Assembly (NCBI RefSeq): GCF_026339955.1
Contig: NZ_JAPEPW010000007.1
Span: 1 to 64,000 of the forward strand
Reading direction: 5' to 3'
Length of the DNA stretch: 64,000 bases
From: Streptomyces sp. NBC_01549
Lineage (GTDB): Bacteria; Actinomycetota; Actinomycetes; Streptomycetales; Streptomycetaceae
Positions 16,547-25,616 of the stretch are shown here, piece by piece. The notes below the pieces were generated by a model that ran no database searches, was not told where the DNA came from, and saw only the letters and a program-made list of their open reading frames with translations. The position numbers and the translations under genes were made by a program. Each line of letters starts with the position of its first letter. Position 1 is the stretch's first letter.

Positions 16547-17079
16547 CGGGTCACCTCCACGGTGGCGGTCATGAACGGATGGATGGTGCAGAGGTAGGAG
16601 TAGGTGCCGGGCTTGGTGAACGTGTAGCTGTACGTCGCGTGGGTGTTCAGGGCTGCCGAATGCAACGGTCCGCCGGATCCCGCGCTGGTGACGGTGTGGG
16701 CGTCGGTGTCCTGATTGGTCCAGGTCACCGTCGTGCCCACTTTGACCTTGAGCGCGGCCGGGGAGAATGCGAAGTTCTTGATCGCCACGGCGTCCCCGGT
16801 CACCGGCGCGGCCGTGCTCGGGGGGCTCATGGGCATGCTCATGCCGGGCATCGGCGAGGCCCCGGGAGCGGAGCCCGCCGCGTTCCCCGGTCCGGTGGCA
16901 CCGGGCATCCCGGCCGTCTGGTGCTGACCTGGACCGGGTTTGATGGCGCCGGTTCCGGCGGACGAGGAATGCGACGACTGGCCGCATGCGCCAAGGAGCC
17001 CCAACGCGCCGGCGGTAGCGACGGCCAGCCCGGCCGCGGCGCGTGATCGCCGGCCTGGTGTACGAAATTTCAGGTACAT
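16543..17079 (-). CDS. Cupredoxin-domain lipoprotein
   Basis: A 178-aa exported copper protein. A signal peptide ends in the lipobox LLGAC (Cys about residue 32). A Pro/Gly/Ala/Met-rich linker containing PMPGMSMPMSPP comes next, then a plastocyanin-like domain: FSPAALKVKVGTTVTWTNQD, DAHTVTS with the first copper His, and YLCTIHPFM with Cys, His and Met as the other type 1 copper ligands. The Met-rich linker may also hold copper. It is the first gene of a three-gene operon, each pair overlapping by 4 bp. The promoter must lie in the region shared with the divergent sigma-factor gene. Confidence 0.88.
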   Translation of the reverse strand: MYLKFRTPGRRSRAAAGLAVATAGALGLLGACGQSSHSSSAGTGAIKPGPGQHQTAGMPGATGPGNAAGSAPGASPMPGMSMPMSPPSTAAPVTGDAVAIKNFAFSPAALKVKVGTTVTWTNQDTDAHTVTSAGSGGPLHSAALNTHATYSYTFTKPGTYSYLCTIHPFMTATVEVTR

Positions 17080-17845
17080 GGTGTTCGTTCCTCACTGGTC
17101 AGGCAGAGATGGGGAATGCGCCGGCTGAGCGCACGCAACCGCAGTGATGTGTGGTGGATGCCGTGTCACGGCCACGTGCCCCTGGCGGCCCCTGCGAACG
17201 AGCGCTGGTGCTGTCCTTGTGCCGGCCGGTCGCCTCGACAGGCCCCGCGCTGCGCATCGGCCCTTGCATGCCGCGAAGTCGCAGGCGACATGCGGCAGTT
17301 CCCCGTCCGGGGCCACGAGTGACGCATCGCCGTGCGGCGGTGCCTGTGCAGGTGCTGCGCACACTGGGCGGGGGGAGTTCCGCCCTGGTGGCTGCGCAGC
17401 CCTCGATCGCTGTCTCGCCGTACGCGTCGAGCGCTCCGCAGGGCCGTCGCCGTGGTGTGCGCGGGGCCCGGCCCGGGGCTGCCCGGTGGTGCCGAGCCCG
17501 GTGCCCCGGGGGGGCACGGGCGTGGCCGACACCATGAGCGCGTGCGCCGCGTTGCCTATCTCGGTCACCTCTGATCCATCCTTGTCGCCGGGGAATAGCG
17601 GAATAGAGGAGGAATGCCGCGTAAGCCGGCTCTTGTCCGACTCCACGGGCGGCGAGGGGTGCCCGGTTCGGAAGATAGGCACTTTTTGTGATTCTTCTTG
17701 GCGATCGCCGCGGACCGGCCGGCCCACGGCGCTCCGCCCGCCCTGGCCCTGGCGGTGCCGTCAGACCCGGCAGGGGCGTGCCGCCCGCGGTGCTCGCAGA
17801 GCGTCACCTGCACCACGCCGTATGTTGCACGACAAAGCAATACAT
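17080..17845. promoter_or_regulatory. Long divergent intergenic region
   Basis: 766 bp between the cupredoxin and ECF sigma starts. The frames open here lack coding character: Cys/Arg-rich on one strand, Ala/Pro-rich on the other. The part nearest the sigma gene is the least GC-rich (for example 17672-17705 and 17821-17865) and probably holds its promoter. No motif is firm enough to call an ECF autoregulated promoter. Confidence 0.4.
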
Positions 17846-18466
17846 ATGAGCGATGATCGATTTATGTCCTGGAGTTCCCGAAAGCGTGGTCCAAGGACCG
17901 ATCCGGATCGCTCCGCGCACCGTGTCTCCGGTAAAGGGACCCTTTCGACCGCAGACGAGGAACTGCTGCGCACTCTGTACGCGGAGCACGCAGGAGCCCT
18001 GTTCCACTACGTGCTGCGGCTGACCTCAGGAGACTGGCAGTGGGCGGAGGATGTCGTGCAGGAGACGCTGCTGCGAGCGTGGCAGCATCCCGCCGCGTTC
18101 GACCCGGCACGCGGCCCGGCCCGGGCATGGCTGTGTACGGTCGCCCGGCACCTGGTCATCGACGCCCACCGGGCCCGGCAGGCCAGACCGGCCGAGGCCG
18201 GCGGCGAGGCGCTGGAGCGAGCCGCCGAGCAGGCACCGGGCGAGGACGAGATCGAGCAGGCACTGCAAAGCTGGGCGGTGGCCGATGCCATCCGGACGCT
18301 GTCCCCGGACCACCGCGCGGTCCTGCTGGAGACCTACTACCGGGGCCGGACCATGACGGAGGCCGCCCGGGTGCTGGGCATCCCGCTGGGCACCGTGAAG
18401 TCGCGGACGTACTACGCCCTGCACGCCCTGCGGCTGGTGCTGCAGGAACGGGGCATCGAGCCATGA
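17846..18466 (+). CDS. ECF RNA polymerase sigma factor
   Basis: A 206-aa ECF sigma factor. Region 2 (LRTLYAEHAGALFHYVLRLT, then WAEDVVQETLLRAWQHP) binds the -10 element. Region 4 (LSPDHRAVLLETYYRGRTM, then EAARVLGIPLGTVKSRTYYA) binds the -35 element. The start is uncertain: ATG 17846 or ATG 17864, because region 2 begins about 35 residues in and the N-terminus is variable. Its partner anti-sigma gene starts 26 bp after the stop. The divergent copper-protein operon is a likely target, since anti-sigma pairs often regulate neighbouring envelope genes, but this is inferred. Confidence 0.9.
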   Translation: MSDDRFMSWSSRKRGPRTDPDRSAHRVSGKGTLSTADEELLRTLYAEHAGALFHYVLRLTSGDWQWAEDVVQETLLRAWQHPAAFDPARGPARAWLCTVARHLVIDAHRARQARPAEAGGEALERAAEQAPGEDEIEQALQSWAVADAIRTLSPDHRAVLLETYYRGRTMTEAARVLGIPLGTVKSRTYYALHALRLVLQERGIEP

Positions 18467-18491
18467 CCGCGGCATGCAGGAGGTGGCGACC

Positions 18492-19268
18492 ATGAGCGCA
18501 GAGCACGACGCCCTCCGGGTGGCGCTGGGAGGATACGTCCTGGGCACGCTGCCCCCGGCGGAAATGGAACACGTGCGCGCCCACCTCGCGGGATGCGCCG
18601 AGTGCCGGGCAGAACACGCCCAGCTGGCGGGGCTGCCCGCGCTGCTCGCGACGGTGACCGCAGCCGAAGCCGCAGGTCAGACGGTGCCGGCCGGCGGGGA
18701 CCTGGCCGATCGACTGGTGGCGCGGGCAGCCGAGAGCGCTCAGGGCTCCCCGCCCGCACGGCCTGCGGTGCCGCAGGCGCCCGAGTCGGGTGTGCTGGAG
18801 GGGCTGCTCCAGCGGGCCGCGGCCCGCCGCCGCAGGACCTGGCGTCTGCAACTGGCCGGCGCCGCCGCCTCCCTGATGTTCATCGCAGCAGCCGCCGGCG
18901 GCACATGGCTGGCGGTCGTCGGATCCGTGGGCCCTCAGGCGACGCGGCCCGCACCGACCGCGCCGGCTGCAACGCGCACCTTCTCCGGAAGCGATCCCGC
19001 CACTGGCGTCACCGCCTCGGTGAAGGTCTCGCCCTCTGCCTGGGGCAGTGTCCTGCAGGTCTCCGCCAAGGGGGCGCCCGCCGGCATCACCTGCCGGCTG
19101 CAGGCGGTCGGGCCCGGCGGGGCCCGGGCGGACGCCGCTACCTGGCGGGCGGGCGAGTACCCTCCCGGCACCACGATCCCCGGGGCGGTTGCCATGTCTC
19201 CGGCAGCCATCGAGCACTTCGAGATCTACGCGGACAACGGTCAGAAGCTGGTCACGATCCGGGCATGA
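18492..19268 (+). CDS. Zinc-finger anti-sigma factor, one TM helix
   Basis: A 258-aa membrane anti-sigma factor. The N-terminal zf-HC2 motif HVRAHLAGCAECRAEHAQL (H-x3-H, then C-x2-C) binds the sigma factor. The single membrane helix is LQLAGAAASLMFIAAAAGGT near residue 125. The C-terminal RskA-like extracytoplasmic domain (TGVTASVKVSPSAWGSVLQV) would sense the signal. The start is ATG 18492, with ggaggtgg seven bases upstream; the in-frame ATG at 18474 has no such site. Signal type is unknown. Release probably involves proteolysis, as in the SigK/RskA family. Confidence 0.88.
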   Translation: MSAEHDALRVALGGYVLGTLPPAEMEHVRAHLAGCAECRAEHAQLAGLPALLATVTAAEAAGQTVPAGGDLADRLVARAAESAQGSPPARPAVPQAPESGVLEGLLQRAAARRRRTWRLQLAGAAASLMFIAAAAGGTWLAVVGSVGPQATRPAPTAPAATRTFSGSDPATGVTASVKVSPSAWGSVLQVSAKGAPAGITCRLQAVGPGGARADAATWRAGEYPPGTTIPGAVAMSPAAIEHFEIYADNGQKLVTIRA

Positions 19269-20372
19269 GGTGCCGGGAGCCGGCCCGACGCTGCGGCGGA
19301 CCGGCTCCCGGCGTGTCCGACCGTCCTCAAGGCCGGTGGATGTGGATCACGTTGGTGAGCACGCACGGGGCGTCCGGCCGATGATCATCGAGGCGGCCAG
19401 TGCTCGTCGCATCGGCCGCAAAGGCACGCCCGTGGTCACCGTCGCCGACCGACCCCACCACGCCGTACGGCTCCGGAATCGGCGAGATCAAGATCAAGAT
19501 CGTCCGACAAGGGCGCCCGGCGGATGCCCGCGGTGGCCCCCGAGGCCGACATCGGCGCCTCTATGGCCGAGGGACTGATCGGCACGACGCGCACAGAGAC
19601 AGCCGGCTGTCGAAGCGGCTGCCACCGGCCGGGAAAGGTCACCACCGCAGCCGGGCCGGTCGGCCCGCCGACCGTGCGGGTGCACGGCCAAAGTGCGGCT
19701 GAGGACCGGCCCGGTTCGCGGGGGCCGACGGTGAGGGCGATCAGCTCCCGGGAGCCGTCGGGCGCGCCCCGAGCAGGGCCTTTGCGCCGGCTTCGGCCTC
19801 CTCCCGGCGGAGGTTGAGAGAATGCCGCAGGCCCCCACACAGCCGTGCCCACCCACACACGCAGCCGACGCCCGAGGGCGGTCCCGGCGCGGCGTCGCCG
19901 GCCTGCCACTGCCGGGACAGCCGTGTCTTGCGCCCATCCCTCGGCCGCCTCTCCCTCTCTTCCAAAGCCCGTGCGGCCCGGAGCGGAGAAGGGGATCCAG
20001 GGCATCTGCACGCCGAGGGCCGCCGCGAGCCGGCCGAGCGCGGGCAGGGACGTGTCCAGCTCTACGGCGCGACGTTCCCTGAGGGTCCCAAGAAGACCAC
20101 GGACGTGGGGGGAGCCGAGCTGCCGCGCCCGGCTCGGCGAGTACGGCATCGAGCTCTGACAGAGGCGAGTGAGCCCAGCCCGGCCATCGGCATTGACCTG
20201 ACCCGCAAGAAGTTGAACAAAAGCCGCGAATAACTCGAACCGTTCGGCATGCGCCGCCCGTGGAATTGAATGAGCGCTCCCATGCAGGATCCGGCATACC
20301 GACCACCCCTCGAAGTCGTTGGCGGTCTCCCCCGTTCCGGTCTCCGCACATCCACAGAATGGCCAGAAGACC
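19269..20372. other. Long region with no confident gene
   Basis: Several frames are open but none has a recognisable start, ribosome site and domain together. On the minus strand around 19945-20230 a stretch reads SPHVRGLLGTLRERRAVEL and ALGRLAAALGVQMPWIPF, which has the feel of a decayed protein-coding segment, but I cannot place its family. Confidence 0.35.
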
Positions 20373-20801
20373 ATGTTTGTGACCGACTCCCCCCGCCCGA
20401 GCTCGCTGCTCTCCCGGCACTGCAGCCACCAGGCGCTGCTCACCCTGCCCGCGCAGGAGGCGCACGTCTCCGCCGCCCGTCACTTCGCGGCCGATCTGCT
20501 GGAGACCTGGAGTGTTCCCGCGAGCGAACGGGACTCCGCCGTTCTCATCGTCGACGAACTCGCCGCCAACGCAGCCCAGTACGGCCGCGAGCACATGACC
20601 CTGCAGCTCGTCCTCGACCACGACACTTTGCACATAGTGGTCAGTGACTCCGGAATGGCCGTGGAGCACCCTCTCCCCGACATCGCCCCGGACGAACACG
20701 GCCGCGGCACCGGCATCGTCCAGTACCTCGCACAGTCGACCGAGGTCCATCAGACACGCAGCGGCCGCGAAGTCCGCGCCTGCCTGAGGTGCTCGGCATG
20801 A
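20373..20801 (+). CDS. RsbW-like HATPase_c anti-sigma/serine kinase
   Basis: A 142-aa GHKL ATPase domain protein of the single-domain type abundant in Streptomyces. The N box is LIVDELAANAAQYGR, G1 is IVVSDSGMAV and G2 is GRGTGIVQYLA. Such proteins bind ATP and usually inhibit sigma factors or phosphorylate anti-anti-sigma proteins. The start is ATG 20373 (MFVTDSP); upstream in-frame codons add low-complexity residues. Its stop overlaps the ATG of the next, frameshifted gene (ATGA), so the two form an operon. Partner proteins are not in the window. Confidence 0.85.
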   Translation: MFVTDSPRPSSLLSRHCSHQALLTLPAQEAHVSAARHFAADLLETWSVPASERDSAVLIVDELAANAAQYGREHMTLQLVLDHDTLHIVVSDSGMAVEHPLPDIAPDEHGRGTGIVQYLAQSTEVHQTRSGREVRACLRCSA

Positions 20802-21227
20802 CCAGCCCCGGCGTTCCGCACGAGCTACGGCCCCTCGCCAGGCCCGGCACCACAGCACGGCGACCGGCCACCGGGGGCGGCTGCGGCGCCGGATCACCCG
20901 ACGACCCCACCGAGTGGGCCTTCGCGACCCACAAGCCGTGCCCCATCGACGTCTGCCCGGGCCCGGCGCAGGTGCGCGTGCCCTCCCCGGCGAACCCGTC
21001 GGCCCTCGACCACGGCGACCCCGACCCCGACACGGTGCTCTGCAAACGCTGCGGCGCCGGCCCCGGGGTGCGACGCTGCCGCCCTCACCGAATACCAGGA
21101 GATCCGCTCGAAGATCATCCACCGGGGTGACATCGGCCTCGTCCGCCACCATCCGTCTCCCGACTCCCCGAACCGGAACCGCGAAGCGGTGCCCGCCCGT
21201 AGGGGCCGAGGGGAGACGAGAATCTGA
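20798..21227 (+). pseudogene. Frameshifted hypothetical gene after the HATPase
   Basis: ATG at 20798 overlaps the HATPase stop. The first frame reads EWAFATHKPCPIDVCPG and DTVLCKRCGAGPG with a C-x2-C pair. At the run of four G at 21065-21068 the coding signal moves by one base into ALTEYQEIRSKIIHRGDIGL, which ends at TGA 21225-21227. The total length is one base more than a multiple of three, so removing one G restores a single frame of about 142 codons. This is either a real mutation or a sequencing error. The family is unknown to me; the Cys pattern could bind zinc. Confidence 0.6.
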
Positions 21228-21458
21228 CCGGCGTGCTCGAAGCAACAGTGCGTGGCCCCTCAACAGCCCCCGCACCAGACCGCCCTACGGGCTCAACATC
21301 CCAGGAGACGACCGGAGTCGGGCAAGCATCACAGCGCCGGTACGGGGGCGGTGGTCTCACTCGTCCGGACGACAGGCCCCGCCGGCTTCGCGCGCGGCGC
21401 GCCACGTCACCCGAGCGCGTCCGGGCTTCGTGCTTAAGGTGACGCCCGGAGGTGGAGA

Positions 21459-22397
21459 ATGCGAGTGGGGTTGCACGCGCTCGGTATCGGTGACGGTGCC
21501 CGTCCCGAGGTGATCCGTGCGGTGGCCGCAGCCGCGGAGACGCACGGCTTCGCGAGGCTCTGGTGCGGCGAGCACGTGGTACTCGTGGATGAACCGGCCT
21601 CCCGCTACCCCTACTCCGTGGACGGCCGGATCGCCGTGCCCGCGGACGCGGACTGGCTGGACCCGCTGCTTGCCCTGGCCTTCGCGGCGGCGGTCACCAG
21701 CCGCATCGAGCTCGCCACCGGCGTACTCCTGCTGCCTGAGCACAACCCCGTCCTGGCAGCCAAACAGGCCGCCACACTCGACGTGCTCTGCGCCGGGCGG
21801 TTCAGCCTCGGGGTCGGAGTCGGCTGGTCGGCCGAGGAATTCGCAGCGCTCGGGGTCCCCTTCGCCAGGCGCGGGCAGCGCACCGAAGAGTACCTCGCCG
21901 CGATGCGCACCCTCTGGGCCGAGGACCCGGCCTCCTTCTCAGGGGAATTCACCCGCTTCGACGCGATCCGGGTCAACCCGAAGCCGCTGCGCGGCGGCCG
22001 GCTCCCGGTCGTGGTCGGCGGCAACAGCGACGCCGCCTTGCGCCGCGCGGTCACGCTCGCCGATGGCTGGTACGGCTTCAACGTCCCGGCGGCCGACGTC
22101 CCGGCGCGCATCGCCGTTCTCGCCGACGAGTGCGCCCGCCACGGTCGCCCTTTTGACGAGCTCACAGTCGCCGTCGCGCTGAGCGACGGGACACCGGAGC
22201 ACCTCCCCGCACTCGGTGCGGCAGGCGTCACCGAACTGGTCGTCGTCGGCGCACCCCCACCCGCTCCGGAGGCGGCGGCCACCTGGGTCGCGGAAATCGC
22301 CCAAACCTGGATTGGCCCGGAGCAACAACCAGGGCCGGCCGGGGCCCCAGCCGATGTGTTCACGCCCGCAAGCCGTCCCCAAAGGCAAGATGACTGA
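21459..22397 (+). CDS. LLM-class F420-dependent oxidoreductase
   Basis: A 312-aa luciferase-like monooxygenase-fold protein. Key segments are ARLWCGEHVVLV near residue 30, SRIELATGVLLLPEHNP, QAATLDVLCAGRFSLGVGVG (the family signature), and LPVVVGGNSDAALRRAVTLA near the C-terminus. Actinomycete members commonly use F420H2 rather than FMN. The ATG at 21459 follows cggaggtgg. It is a single gene, and the substrate cannot be told from sequence. Confidence 0.88.
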   Translation: MRVGLHALGIGDGARPEVIRAVAAAAETHGFARLWCGEHVVLVDEPASRYPYSVDGRIAVPADADWLDPLLALAFAAAVTSRIELATGVLLLPEHNPVLAAKQAATLDVLCAGRFSLGVGVGWSAEEFAALGVPFARRGQRTEEYLAAMRTLWAEDPASFSGEFTRFDAIRVNPKPLRGGRLPVVVGGNSDAALRRAVTLADGWYGFNVPAADVPARIAVLADECARHGRPFDELTVAVALSDGTPEHLPALGAAGVTELVVVGAPPPAPEAAATWVAEIAQTWIGPEQQPGPAGAPADVFTPASRPQRQDD

Positions 22398-23035
22398 CCT
22401 GCGCTCCTGAGGTACTCAGAGCAGGCAATTTGCGTCGCGTAGAGGACCCGGTCCCACCGGCGCGTACAGGAACTCGGCGTGGGCCTCGGCGGCTTCCCGC
22501 TCGATCACCGCGGCGGGCAGTGTGGTGGACAGCGCGTCAGGCTCAACGCCGGGAGGAAGCTCGGGCAGGCCGGCCGTTCAAGCTGGTGCGCGGCCCGGAC
22601 AAGTTGGCGCCCCTCGGCCCAGGTACGAACGGAGAAACGGACTGCTCCTCATTGTCGCTCACCCCGGTGACGCTAGGGCGCTCGCGGCCGTTTGCGCACG
22701 GATGGCGGTCGGCCGGAGGCAGGTACGGTCACCGCTGCTGCGCTCCTGGCGTGGGGCTGGGTCCTGGAGCACCGCCAGAGCCGGACGAGTTCGGGCGACA
22801 TGGCCGACCGGCCCCGGCCGAGGCGGCCATCGTGATCGCCGTCGTCTCTGCCGTCGACGTGCTGACCGGGCCCCGGAAGAACGGCGCCAGGACGAAGCGT
22901 TCAGCCCGGTGCTCTGCCTCGCGGCAGGCAAGGAAGACTGAACCGGGTTGATCCATGAGGGCGCGGCTGAGCCCGCCTTTCCAGGCAGCGGTGTCCGTTG
23001 CCACCTCTGTCAGTCCCTCCTGACAGCATGCTGCT
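22398..23035. other. Region without an intact gene
   Basis: On the minus strand between 22440 and 22680 a short coding-like stretch can be followed across frame changes (VIEREAAEAHAEFLYAPVG), which suggests a decayed gene. Nothing else is recognisable. Confidence 0.35.
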
Positions 23036-23266
23036 GTGACAACCGCATCACCCGGTCAACACCCTGACGAGGCCATCTTGACGTTCCTGCGTTCCGCATT
23101 CGCGCCGGAGTGGCGCGAGCCGGCGCTGGGACACGATGGCGTCTTGGCGTGGGAATCCCAGCACGGGGTCGTTCTTCCGGAGCCGTACCGGAGCCTGATC
23201 GCCGAGATCACCAACGGGTCATCCCTCGGACCACCGGAAGACGGCGGTCTCCTGCCCCTCGGCTGA
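23036..23266 (+). pseudogene. SMI1/KNR4-family protein, N-terminal fragment
   Basis: GTG at 23036 begins a protein whose first 75 residues match the SMI1/KNR4 fold: LTFLRSAFAPEWREPA, LAWESQHGVVLPEPYRSLI, then EITNGSSLGPPEDGGLLPLG. A stop follows directly, whereas intact members are 130-200 aa, and the later sequence shows no continuation in any frame. SMI1/KNR4 proteins often serve as immunity proteins to polymorphic toxins, but this copy is a remnant. Confidence 0.65.
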
Positions 23267-23544
23267 CACATCTGCTGCGCGGACCAGGCGCCGAAGCTCT
23301 GCGCGGAAGTCCGCGATCGGACCTACCGCTGGTACGGCCAACTCCCGACCCTTTCGGTGCGGTTCGGCAGATGTCTCCGAAGGGTACGTCTTCACCGCGG
23401 TATACGTGGGCGTCGTACTCCCCGCCGTCTGGGCCTCGGCGCCGCGGGACACACTCCTCGCGGATACACCCAGCCCCGTCTCGTCGCCCACCAGTGCCGC
23501 ATCGGGCAACGTTCGCCCTCGAGTCCGCTTGGTCTGGAACCGTG

Positions 23545-24030
23545 TCAGTCATTTTCCAGAGACCTTCCAGGTTCGTGTCGCCGCGCGAACCTGGCACAAG
23601 CAGCGTCGTGGGCGCCGCGCAGAAGCTGCACGACCGTGTCCGTTGTCCTCTCACCAGGATTGACGACAGAGACCCAGCCGAGTACCCCGTACAACGGGTG
23701 CGGTATCACGCTGTCGGCGGCTGCGTAGTCGCGAGGTCGGGTGAGACTGCGCGGCTCCTCCCCCGTGAGCTCCCGGAACGTCGCACGGTCGGCGTGGATG
23801 TTCACGCGCCAGCGGCCCGGAGGGTCAAGGTCGGAGGCGGCGTCGTCGGGGTAGTTCTTGATGACGATCGTCCCGTAAGGCTGGACGTTCTGGGGCATCC
23901 GACCGTCGGGGGCGTAGTAGAAGAACGCATCCCCCCACGCGAGCTCGGGGAAGTCGCCGCCCGGCCCCGCAACGACCACGAGCGCGCCGGCGAAGCCTCG
24001 CACGGTCGCGATGATCTGTTCCATACTCAT
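23545..24030 (-). CDS. DUF6194 family protein
   Basis: A 161-aa cytoplasmic protein with the hallmarks of DUF6194: MEQIIATVRGF at the start, ELAWGDAFFYYAPDG, TIVIKNYPDD, RWRVNIHADRATF, and HPLYGVLGWVSVVNPG. Function is not established for the family. The ATG at 24030 is divergent from the MerR-type regulator, with 41 bp between the starts, so the regulator may control it. Confidence 0.85.
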   Translation of the reverse strand: MSMEQIIATVRGFAGALVVVAGPGGDFPELAWGDAFFYYAPDGRMPQNVQPYGTIVIKNYPDDAASDLDPPGRWRVNIHADRATFRELTGEEPRSLTRPRDYAAADSVIPHPLYGVLGWVSVVNPGERTTDTVVQLLRGAHDAACARFARRHEPGRSLEND

Positions 24031-24071
24031 GGTTCAAGCATCACCTTCAAGTGCTTATGTGGGGTTGGCTG

Positions 24072-24863
24072 ATGGGCGAGCTGGTGAGCGGTTCGCAACG
24101 GGTACCGCTCCGAACCGCCGACGTCGCCATGGAGTCGGGGTACTCGGTGCAACAGGTTCGCGACCTGGAGCGGCTGGGAGTCATTCCCCCAGCCGCTCGA
24201 TCGAGCAACGGTTACCGCTCCTACACACCGCTGCACGTCCACGCCCTTCGCGCCTACCGGGGACTCGCAGGTGCTGTTGGCCCTGTCGCAGCCCGGCAGA
24301 TGCTCACGGAACTGCGGACAGAGACCCTCGCGGAGGCAGCCTCGGCGATCAACACGGTCCATGTTCGACTCGCGCGGGAACGAGAGGAGGCCCTGCGCGC
24401 TCAACAAGCGTTGCGTGCGATCCAGGCCGAAGCGAACACACCCGAGTTCGAGCAAGACAGTGACGCGATGACGATCACAGAGCTCGCCGGAGCGCTCAAT
24501 GTACGTCCCTCCACCCTGCGGTTCTGGGAGCAGGAAGGGCTCGTCACCCCCGACCGAGTGACGTCACTGCAAGCACGCCGCTACGGTCTTTCAGCCTCCA
24601 GAGCAGCCCGAATCGTTGCGGCCCTCCGCAACGCCGGTTATGGCATTCCCGCAGTGCGCGAGATCATGGGCTCCCTGCGCCAACTCGACGGCCGGGGAGA
24701 GACCCAACGCATCCTGCAACAGCGTCTTGACCAGATCGCCACACGGACCGTGGCGCTGCTCCGAGCGGGCGCAGACCTGACAGCCGTCGTTACGGCCGCC
24801 CGGGAACCGACGGCCACCCAGTCCGTATCAGGCAACGTTTGCCCTGGCGACCTCGGCTCGTAG
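24072..24863 (+). CDS. MerR-type regulator with two HTH domains
   Basis: A 263-aa protein with two MerR HTH units. The first is near residues 10-50 (MESGYSVQQVRDLERLGVIP, then SNGYRSYTPLHVHALRAYRG), followed by a coiled-coil-like segment. The second is near 140-185 (LAGALNVRPSTLRFWEQEGL, RRYGLSASRAARI) and is followed by its own dimerisation helix. The start is uncertain; ATG 24072 (MGELVSG) or 24057 are both possible. Its last ten or so residues are encoded by the IS630-type relic that overlaps its 3' end (24828-24863), so the natural C-terminus has been replaced. It is probably still functional, since both HTH domains are intact. Confidence 0.8.
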   Translation: MGELVSGSQRVPLRTADVAMESGYSVQQVRDLERLGVIPPAARSSNGYRSYTPLHVHALRAYRGLAGAVGPVAARQMLTELRTETLAEAASAINTVHVRLAREREEALRAQQALRAIQAEANTPEFEQDSDAMTITELAGALNVRPSTLRFWEQEGLVTPDRVTSLQARRYGLSASRAARIVAALRNAGYGIPAVREIMGSLRQLDGRGETQRILQQRLDQIATRTVALLRAGADLTAVVTAAREPTATQSVSGNVCPGDLGS

Positions 24864-25282
24864 GCGCCGGTCGTCAGCGTGGCGGTTTCGCCAGATGAGG
24901 TAGAGGCGGATCATGCTGCCGTGCTCTTTGCGGCTGGCGTGATCGGTGTTGTCGAGGGTGAAGTGGCGCAGCGCGGTGAACTGGGCCTCGATGCGGTTCA
25001 GCCATGAGGAGTTGGTCGGGGTGCAGGCGGCGAGCAGGCGCCGGATGTCGTACGGTCGGGTGCAGGTCGCGCGCCGCCGTGGCCTGGGTTCACGGTCGGG
25101 ATCCTTGCCTTTGCCGCCGCGCTCGGCCCACTGCCGACCCGGACGCGACTGGAGGTTGAGCGGACGGAACTCGTCCAGGCGAAACACCACTTCTGGCTCG
25201 TCTTCGTCGGGTACAACCTCGCAGTCAGCGATCGCGCACAGGTGCTCGACCCGCGCCTTCTTGGCCGCGTAGTCCGGAACCC
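24828..25282 (-). pseudogene. IS630-family transposase relic
   Basis: Sequence matches an IS630-type DDE transposase in two frames. The upstream part reads RVEHLCAIADCEVV-type sequence (frame of 24998-25300) and continues in the main frame as VVFRLDEFRPLNLQSRPGRQ (the Q-S variant of the central strand). After ATCTRPYDIRRLLAA an internal deletion jumps to the catalytic C-terminal part TPTNSSWLNRIEAQFTALRH and ends RAEVARANVA. The middle DDE segment and the N-terminus are missing. Its terminus overlaps the MerR gene. Confidence 0.8.
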
Positions 25283-25590
25283 GTGCTCACCCCTACGCAT
25301 GTCTTCCCAGACGGGGCGGCCCTACGTGTCCGGGACGCGCGCACCGGCTTTCTGCGCCACGAGCACACCTGCTCCGGCGAGGGCGAGGCCCGTTGTCCGC
25401 GTACGGTACGTGACCGTCACGGCCGCGCTCTGACGGCCCATCTGCTGGGCGACACGCTGATCCTGCACACCCCCTCGGCACCCGAGTCACGTGTGCGCTT
25501 GCCGCTCCCCGTCGGGGCCGGCCTCCTCGTGGCACGCGATACGTCGATGTATGTAGCTGGGGCAGGCGGTTTCCTGTCTCTGACATTGAC
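25283..25590 (+). pseudogene. Orphan coding segment between two mobile elements
   Basis: An open stretch reads LRVRDARTGFLRHEHTC, RALTAHLLGDTLILHTPSA and LLVARDTSMYVAGAGGFLSL, which looks like strands of a PQQ/WD-type beta-propeller. It starts at the broken edge of the IS630 relic and stops at the tnpB element, so it is probably an internal or C-terminal piece of a gene split by the insertions. The family is a guess. Confidence 0.35.
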
Positions 25591-25594
25591 ATCC

Positions 25595-25616
25595 TCCCCC
25601 TCTTAAAAGAGGGGGA
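25595..25616 (-). repeat. Right-end hairpin of the tnpB element
   Basis: A perfect 10-bp stem (tccccctctt at 25595-25604, aagaggggga at 25607-25616) with a 2-nt loop. The tnpB stop codon (25603-25605) lies inside it. In related elements the right end, together with the 3' end of tnpB, is the source of the omega (guide) RNA, and the sequence just beyond it forms the guide. Confidence 0.75.

Noticed and set aside
17144..17845. Long upstream extension of the ECF sigma frame
   Set aside because: The 234 extra residues are Cys/Arg/Pro-rich and unlike any sigma-factor N-terminus; the region is divergent promoter DNA.
19436..21275. Long minus-strand open frames opposite the HATPase gene
   Set aside because: They are shadows of the plus-strand genes in high-GC DNA. 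Only a short segment near 19945-20230 looked possibly coding, and it was left as intergenic.
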